Positions 57,448-64,000 of a stretch of 64,000 bases of DNA are shown piece after piece. The notes beneath the pieces were generated by a model. The model saw only the letters and a program-made list of their open reading frames with translations. It searched no databases and had not been told where the DNA came from. This stretch comes from Przewalskia tangutica (taxonomy: Eukaryota > Streptophyta > Magnoliopsida > Solanales > Solanaceae), in the NCBI GenBank assembly GCA_029844215.1, contig CM056723.1, positions 3,556,980-3,620,979 on the forward strand, given 5' to 3'. A program made the position numbers and the translations under genes. Every line of letters begins with the position of its first letter. Position 1 is the stretch's first letter.

Positions 57448-59619
57448 TCAGTTGATTTTCCTGCAATTGGTACGAATCTGCCCATTACTTCCAGTAAGTG
57501 GACTTAAATTTCCCATTTTGACAATGGCACTTGCAAAATCTGCATCAAATGTTATAGGGTGAGTACTATAAGTTTTGACATGAACATCCGTAGAACCGCC
57601 ACTAAATAGCTGTTGGTCCGAATGAAGAATTCCTTTATTGTTCACCAAGTTCTTGTAATAATGGTTGTCGAATATTGAAGGGGTGGCTGCATCAAGTGAT
57701 GAAACGGTGTCGTCACCACCTGTACTAGGACAGTTTGATTTCAACGATGTAGCCAACGATGAGTCGATATTTGTTTCGTTGTACACACGTTCTCGGAAAT
57801 TTGTGCATTGTGTTTTTCCTATAGTGTGAGCACCTATATGAAAATATGAATTATAAAGGGTTTCTATTCATGCATAGAACTTAAACTCAAGCGGATATAT
57901 GGACTTTCTATATACATTTGCTGATATTTAAAGGAAATACTAAATTACATAAAATGGTCTTAGAACTAAAATAGTTTACCGGAGAGGGCAACCATTTCTT
58001 TGACACTGAAACCTTTATTGGCAAAGTTAGAAATAAGGTCACTAAGATCCAATAAAGGGGAAGGGATATCGCTATTTGCTGCACTTAAACTTGCTGTTGT
58101 AGAATCTCTTCTGCCTAATTGGACATCCCAAAAAGGCCCACCTAACTGAACCAAGAAAAAAGGAACTTCAATGATCGGCCCAAATCTTTGTGGAAGTTGA
58201 AATTGTAAAAGTTGTACGGGTTAACCACATTTAGACTGATGTTTGAAAAATAGTCAGCATTTGGAAGTTTATTGAAAAATAGTCACTTTTGATGCGAAAA
58301 TACCATAACATTGTCATAAATTTCCAACTTAAACACGGATTTCGAATACCATAGCAGTGTTATGGATTTCGAATTTAAAGCAAGTGAAACTCCAGTTACA
58401 ATATCTTAGATTTCATCTCGTATATTGTAATAGAATTCACATTTCTAAATTTGAAATCCATAATAATATTATGAATTATAAAAATTAACTATTTTTGAGT
58501 GTATAGGGTCTCCCGGAAACAGTCGATCTACCTACCAAGATGGAGGTAAGGTTTGTATACACTCTATCCTCTCCAAAACCCGCGATGTTAGATTGCACTG
58601 AATATGTTGTTGTTGTTGTTTTGAGTTTGTGGTGACTTTTCAATTATAAGTTCGAAAAATGGCTGTTTTTTTAATTTTACCAAATTATATAGAGGAGATT
58701 ATAAGCTTACTTTATAAATACTTACAAGTGTGACAGAATCTCGTGCAGCAACAGCTACAATATCTGCACAAGAAACAATTCCGGGACATAATTTCTCTAC
58801 TTGAGATTTGATTGTATCTATCACATCAAAACCTCTCAGTGAATTTGAATTTGCTCTTGCTATTTTTTCTCCAGTGAAATATGAAGTATCATCCAGTAGT
58901 ACGGATCCATCGCATCCCTGTCAAAAACAAATACATAAATATTTTGAAAAAAATATGAAATTGTTAAGATTAGTACTCCACAACTCGATAGTAATATGTT
59001 CAGCCATAAATTAAGTTGATCTCATCAGTGTAATTTGAAGATTAACCATGCTAGTCTTCCTAGCTAGTATTTTTTAAATCTATATAGCAATATTATTATG
59101 TGCTTTTACAAGAAGCAAATAAGTTTCCTAGCTATCTTTTTATCAATAGAATATATATATAATGATCATATAAGTTGGAATTACTCGCATGGCACATATA
59201 CAGTCTCATCCTATACCCAAAATAATGTAACGTTACTTTTTCATTTCAAAAAGAAGCAACAAATTTTATATGAACATAACAACCAAAAAATATTTAAGGT
59301 GTGTAATATGAACTCTATATATTGATTCTTTCTAATATTAATACTCCATAACGTAAATTAAACGGATCGAAAAAAGTAAAGGTTGAAGAAAGAATTAACG
59401 TGCATTAACAAAGCAATCATGAAAATGAAGACGGAGCAAAGAGGCCCCCATGCGGCGCTCCTTTGCCACAGCATTTGCCACTGCGTTTTTAATCATATAA
59501 ATAGCTTTTGGACATGATTTCTCATAGTAGTCCGAAGATAAATCTGCCGAACAAAGTCCAAAATTTACTGAAAACAACATTATTAACACAGACAAGTAGA
59601 AACTAAAATAAAATGTCAT
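57448..59619 (-). CDS. class III secretory peroxidase
   Basis: Four exons: 59404-59619, 58726-58917, 57980-58145 and 57448-57833, giving 319 residues. The internal exon lengths of 192 and 166 bp are the standard ones for plant peroxidase genes. A hydrophobic signal peptide spans residues 1 to about 24, then ADLSSDYYEKSCP begins the mature enzyme. R63 and distal H67 lie in LLRLHFHDCF, calcium-site residues in GCDGSVLL, and the proximal haem ligand H194 in SGAHTIG; the conserved cysteines are visible. The enzyme reduces H2O2 while oxidising cell-wall phenolics. Introns 2 and 3 are GT-AG, but intron 1 must start GC (AAT|GCACGT) to stay in frame. Intron 2 carries a TS SINE. The start is chosen because a signal peptide follows directly. 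Confidence 0.92.
58505..58622 (+). mobile_element. TS-type SINE in peroxidase intron 2
   Basis: Begins GGGTCTCCCGGAAACAGTCG and ends GAATATGTTGTTGTTGTTGT. The sequence and the (TTG)n tail match the nightshade TS SINE as I recall it; the tRNA-like head is shortened. It lies antisense to the peroxidase gene. Confidence 0.75.
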
Positions 59620-59728
59620 CTTAGGTAATAAGAGGATTGAAGAATAAACAAGGCTTTAGAATGTGATAAACAGCAAGTTAGTTAAGTAGTTCCTGCTGGC
59701 AATGATGATGGAGATTAATTTTGCTGCA

Positions 59729-59735
59729 TTTTATA
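59729..59735 (-). promoter_or_regulatory. TATA box of the peroxidase gene
   Basis: On the minus strand TCTATAAAATGC lies about 110-116 bp upstream of the ATG, a normal distance for a plant promoter. Confidence 0.6.
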
Positions 59736-59930
59736 GACGTTTCTCGTTGAATTAATCTTTGACTTATCCACTTATATATGCATTAGGTCAAAGTTCACCC
59801 TAACTTGTTGATGATCTATCCGTTTTTATATAGTAAAATAATTGTTGGTGTCAAACAGTGAAGTGAAGAATCTAGAAGGACAAGATAGCATATTCTTGCT
59901 TACAATATAAATATTGACTTAAGAGGGTGT

Positions 59931-60435
59931 TTCTTAGCTTATAAGTATTTTTTGACTTATTTAAGCGTTTAATAAATATTAAAAGTGTTTAAAGTAAGTG
60001 TTTAATAAGAAAAATCAACCAAAAGACACTAGTTGGTCACTTCTAATTTATAGTTTTTACGATTTATAAGCATCCCTTTATATATCTCTACCTTCTGTTA
60101 TGTGGGCCCGCTTAGCTCAGAAGTTAGAGGCTTAGAGCATCACATTTGTAATGTGATGGTCATCGGTACGATTCAGATAGCTCTTCCTAAAACATAGCTT
60201 TAAGTTGTGTTATTTTCATCAGTCGAACGTTCTTTTTGTGTAAAATTACTTTTAATTTTTTTCTCAGTATTTTCAAGTCATTTTAACTGAAAAAGTGTTT
60301 ATCAGCCCCTTGCGCATAAACTATTTTATCAAGACAATAATTGCTTATTTATAAAATAAGCTTCAACAAATAAAAAATTTCAGTATTTGATGTTTATTAA
60401 CTATTTTTAATCAGCTAACCTAAATGGGCTCTTAC
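59931..60435. mobile_element. MITE-like element split by a tRNA-like insertion
   Basis: The left end AGAGGGTGTTTCTTAGCTTA and right end AGCTAACCTAAATGGGCTCT are imperfect inverted repeats, and both arms carry ACTTATTTA/TTATAAG words. A plastid-like tRNA sequence occupies the middle. The target duplication is not clear. Confidence 0.45.
60106..60184 (+). pseudogene. plastid-type tRNA-Thr(UGU) pseudogene
   Basis: GCCCGCTTAGCTCAGAAGTT and the later TTTGTAA anticodon loop, CATCACA/TGTGATG anticodon stem and GGTACGATTCAGATAGC arm follow the plastid trnT-UGU layout. An 8-base duplication (TTAGAGG then CTTAGAGC) enlarges the D-arm region, the T arm has substitutions, and the acceptor stem no longer pairs. 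It is therefore a nuclear pseudogene of plastid origin rather than a working tRNA. Confidence 0.6.
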
Positions 60436-61739
60436 TAAACAAAACACATTTTAGGATCTAAACTATTGACCCCAGAGGTGGTAGAGACACTTCGGATAAG
60501 AATCATCTTCTCGTTTTAACAGATCCTACTTGACGTGAATCTAAATTAATTAAGCTAATAAATTTTATATATCGGATTGTTATTCCACCTTGCACCATGA
60601 TGGTGTAATGATTTACTTCAATCAATCGTTCATGAAAAGTAACGTTTGAAAGATAAAATAAAGTCTAAAGCTATTTGATAGTTGGAGTGTTCGTATTTCA
60701 CATTTGATATGAGCTTAATTTAGGAGTAGATAAATGGATGTTTGGATTTGTTCAATTTCCACTCAAATAAAGGACTATTGGATTACTAGTTTGGTGATTA
60801 GTGTGAACAAGTAATATTTCGAAGAATCTGATAATGTCCACGTTTTTCTCTAAACATTGAGGCATGCAAGTCAAAAGATCCACCATATATAAATAAATAC
60901 ATCTAGATATAATGGAGTGGGTATAGCTTCCAATTTCCACCAAAAAAGGATAATGTATTTTATCTACAACATATTTTATTTATTTATTGCCTTAATATAA
61001 ATATTGCAAATAATTTTTATATGTGTTACGTTACACTTTAGTAATAAAATAGGTTCTAAAGCAAGACTAATACACCAGTTTGTTTTTCCGTATAACTAAT
61101 TTTAGATATATTTCTAGTTTAAAACATTCATCATCATAGAAAAATGATTTACAGCATATGATTTAATTCAAATATGTATATAGAGAGTTAATTATATATA
61201 GAAATCACATAGAAAATGAGATTTTTTTTTATATATTTTATGTCTGAACTTATGGACAATTACTTATACTTATTTTTCTGGTGAGCTAATCATAGTATAA
61301 AACTTTTCTATTATGTAAGTGTAGAGTAGTTAAACTCCAAACAAAATCTTTTAGGGGCACCATTAAGGTTACAACTTACAATGCCCCAAGTCCTGATTCT
61401 GTTCAAGCAGCTGCATCTTCATACAAAGCTAACCTACTTTGGTGTCTTTCTTAAATATCTGCCTACTAATGGAGTACGTAGCGCATGCTACATCGAGGCT
61501 TTCTTTTTCTCTGTCACAGCCTAGGAGTATTAAATGGGTGGGTTTCACATGTTAATTAAACAAGTTAATAAATAGGCCGATTAATCCCAAATTTGAGATA
61601 AGAAAATGAAAGAACATATAGAGGGAGAGAGAAAAAAAAATGGAAGAACTCACAGGAGAGTACCATGTGTTGGCCGGCTATAACGAACACCCAAGAATTT
61701 TATAAGTCACTTTTTAGTCTTTTCAAAATAATTTTATTT
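60436..61739. other. intergenic, nothing recognised
   Basis: AT-rich sequence. No gene, SINE box or LTR terminus is supported. Confidence 0.4.
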
Positions 61740-61885
61740 TTAATTAATTTTATCATATGTGTTAAAAGTTTCACATCAGATATGAAATAGGAACGTGGAG
61801 TCCTTATATGGACTTGAACAATACTCACCCTATAAGCTTGTTTTGGAGTTGAGTTAGGTACAAGATCCATTCTTTACAATATGTA
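61740..61885 (+). repeat. dispersed repeat (GTTAAAAGTTTCACATCAG family), copy 3
   Basis: Matches the intron copy at 33260-33420 block by block: CACATCAGATATGAAAT, CTTGAACAATACTCACCCTA, GGAGTTGAGTTAGGTACAAG. Confidence 0.5.
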
Positions 61886-62105
61886 TAAAAAATGTATGGT
61901 TGTTGTATAGAAAATATATCCCTATTGTATATGTATAGAAAAGGTATCATTATTATATATAAAATATGTATCTCTATATAGGGAAAATGAATCATTATTA
62001 TATAATTTGTGTATAATAAATATATAATCAATGTATAATCAGTGTATAATATGTACATACTAATGATACACATATTATACAGTTATTATACACTATCTAT
62101 ACGCA
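61886..62105. repeat. GTATA-rich low-complexity tract
   Basis: Irregular repetition of TGTATA(A/G), TATCATTATTATAT and GTGTATAAT words for about 220 bp. Confidence 0.6.
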
Positions 62106-62751
62106 GGCAAGGATTATCGAAAAAAATGGAGACCGCCGGATAATTTTTCTGGTCAGATCAGTACCACACAACCATAGAAAAAGAAGTTGATGAAGTTTAG
62201 CGTATTTTTCCGGCCAGATCTAGGGTTACTCTTTTGGCAGAGTTATTTACTATTAGTTATGGTCCTTAAATAGCGATCACAACCAAATGATCATTGTGAG
62301 GAACCAGATTATAAAGATCATAAAGCATTTACAACAACTTTAATCTTCTCCGTTCCTATCTTCCGGCAGCCGGAGATTTGCCGGATAATCGCGCAGCCGG
62401 GTAGTCGCCGTGAAGTTTGAGTGGTCCTCCAGTGAGAGGGAAAAGAAAGAAGAGAAAGCAGAAAATAAAATTTGGCTAAATTTATCTTTATTTTGTACTT
62501 AAGGACTATTTTGGATCATTTACTTAAACTTGGGTCTTTTTTAACTTTTATTTTTTGCGGTTGACCATGTACTTTTCCCTTAATAAACATATATGCCTAA
62601 CTCTTAGCAAACTTTGTTGCCCAATTCACTTTTGGAGTTCGGTTATTATTCCTAAATTTCATCCGTCCACTTTTTCTTTAAATAATCCTCCATCAAGAAT
62701 TGCTCCCAAAATTTATTAGCTGCAGCACTGTATTAGACTTCATGAGAACAA
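62106..62751. other. intergenic, nothing recognised
   Basis: Contains a few CCGGATAAT and CCGGCAG words, some repeated in opposite orientations (62135 and 62385 regions), but no definable element or gene. Confidence 0.35.
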
Positions 62752-62990
62752 ACTAGGAGTGGCCAATGGGGCGGGGCTGGCGGGGTTGGGGTCCGGCGGG
62801 ACTGGAGAATAGGGCGGGATCGGGGTTTGGCGGGGCTGGGGGTCGGGGCCGACGGGGTCTGTCGCCGTCCCGATCTCGAGGTGTCGGGGGTGTGGGCTCA
62901 CAGACGGTGGGGTTGGGGTGGGTCAGTTTTTTGCCCTTAAATTAAAAAAATAACACACACACACAACAAGATAGTTTAATAAAAACATCA
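62752..62990. mobile_element. left end of a GC-rich hAT-like element
   Basis: TAGGAGTGGCCAATGGGGCG followed by a long run of GGCGGGGCTGGG-type words is the style of hAT non-autonomous termini in nightshades. The element is cut off at 62990 by the LTR that starts there, so its other end is outside the window. Confidence 0.45.
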
Positions 62991-64000
62991 TGTTAGGCGT
63001 ATTTTGTATACGTTTTTTGAGTCATTTTTAGTTAGTATTTTCTCCATTTTCGTTTAAATAAGTGTAGTATTAGGGTCGTTTTCCTTTCTTTTGAGTCACA
63101 ACAGTTCAAAAAGGCAAAATGACGAAAAGGAGCAAAAAGTGGGCATAAAAGAAGGGTCCTGAGGCAGCAAAAGGTTGAAAATTGGAGATTCGAGGCGAAG
63201 CAAAGCGGCCGCGGCGCCAGAAGAAGACCATGGTGCAGAAGATCGAAGAACGCGGGACTTTCGGCACCACGGTGCCATTCTGCAGAACCGCGGTGCCGAT
63301 GCGGGAAATTCAGAATCCGAAGTAAATTTGGCCAAGGACAGAAGGGTCCAGAGGGCACGAAATTTGCAACGTACTTAAGTCATAGGGATTATTCTATTGA
63401 AGGGAGCCGGACATTCTATCACAGAACACAATTGAAGACAAATTGGAGGCTACCATTGGAGACCTAGTTCTAAGTACTTTTTCTTTCATTAGTTTTCAAT
63501 TCAGTTTATGTTGGTATTTATATTAGTTCTTAGCGTGACTATGGCTAGGAGTTAAACACTTTATTAGGGCTTTCCTATTGAATCGCTTGAACCTCTATTT
63601 CATGAATTAATGCATTAGTTTGATTTCTTCTTCACTTGATTAAGATTTATTCAATATTGGTATGAATGTTTGATAGTTAACTGGTCATTAATTATCATAA
63701 TCTATATGATTTCGAATCAAGAACCGAGAAGAGAGATTTGGATATGCTGTAATTGAATAGACATAGGTTAAAATCGCGGACGAAAGTACTTCGATACTTG
63801 TGTAGCATTATAGGTTATTGTTCTTCATCCTCCTATGTGGTAAATCCTATCATAGAAATACAGAAGGGTTCTGCACTGGGTTGAGCGATTATATATCCTA
63901 ACCGGAATATAAGACAGTCTAGTTAACCGCTATCTTAACGTAGAAGAAGAAGTCATTCTAGTTTCATTATGAATTGAAAAGAGTTGATAGTCGAGGATAT
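62991..64000 (+). repeat. A-family Gypsy LTR, running off the window
   Basis: Starts TGTTAGGCGTATTTTGTATA and follows the complement of the element A LTR in order: TTTTGAGTCATTTTTAGTTA, the GC-rich U3 part (63205-63300), GGCTAGGAGTTAAACACTTT, and TAAAATCGCGGACGAAAGTA. The right terminus and any target duplication are outside the window. It is in the opposite orientation to element A. Confidence 0.82.

Noticed and set aside
60106..60184. Functional nuclear tRNA-Thr.
   Set aside because: Acceptor stem does not pair and the D region has an extra duplication; best read as a pseudogene.

Overview
The window is plant nuclear DNA, most likely from a Solanaceae species. The evidence is intron-containing plant genes (a four-exon class III peroxidase), intronless CIPK and OVATE-family genes, tRNA-derived SINEs with (TTG)n tails typical of nightshades, and a very high load of LTR retrotransposons and MITEs. 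I cannot name the species.

Only four host genes are supported: an OVATE family protein (3102-4124, minus), a small two-exon gene of unknown function (32848-33706, plus), a CBL-interacting protein kinase of the CIPK11/14 type (34357-35583, plus) and a secretory class III peroxidase (57448-59619, minus). They do not form a pathway or cluster; each sits alone between repeats.

Left part (1-6277): decayed MITEs, short tandem repeats, an old hAT relic with an 8-bp target duplication, the OVATE gene and unassigned intergenic DNA.

Centre-left (6278-31252): a five-level nest of retroelements, each level except one closed by an exact 5-bp target site duplication. An old solo LTR (TSD TATTT) was hit by a Tork-like Copia element (6572-30470, TSD ATATC). 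The Copia RT domain was hit by a Gypsy element A (9601-28777, minus, TSD GTGGT). A's left LTR received a related Gypsy element B (10631-19691, minus, TSD CCAGG), and A's right LTR received a 3.7-kb Ogre-like solo LTR (TSD TAGGA). B in turn carries a solo LTR of its own family (TSD TATGC) and a second Ogre-like LTR. A codes only for gag and protease; B keeps only a short leader ORF.

Centre (31253-39776): SINE fragments, the unknown gene, the kinase gene, a possible organelle-like segment, MITEs and a 768-bp hAT-type element.

Right (39777-64000): Gypsy element C (39777-46404, plus, TSD AATGT), a sister of B with no polymerase; a 5'-truncated Copia; a Copia element arranged LTR-internal-LTR-partial internal; a MITE holding a Copia-like solo LTR; a SINE with a 15-bp TSD; the peroxidase gene; a plastid-type trnT pseudogene inside a MITE; and the first 1 kb of an A-family LTR that runs off the window.

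The most interesting signals are non-coding features shared by the polymerase-less Gypsy elements A, B and C. Each has three separate copies of a purine tract resembling the plus-strand primer, and two small hairpins at matching places. Palindromic GC-rich words sit upstream of the TATA box in the U3 of several otherwise unrelated LTR families. Together they suggest a mobilisation and promoter module that is kept while coding capacity is lost.
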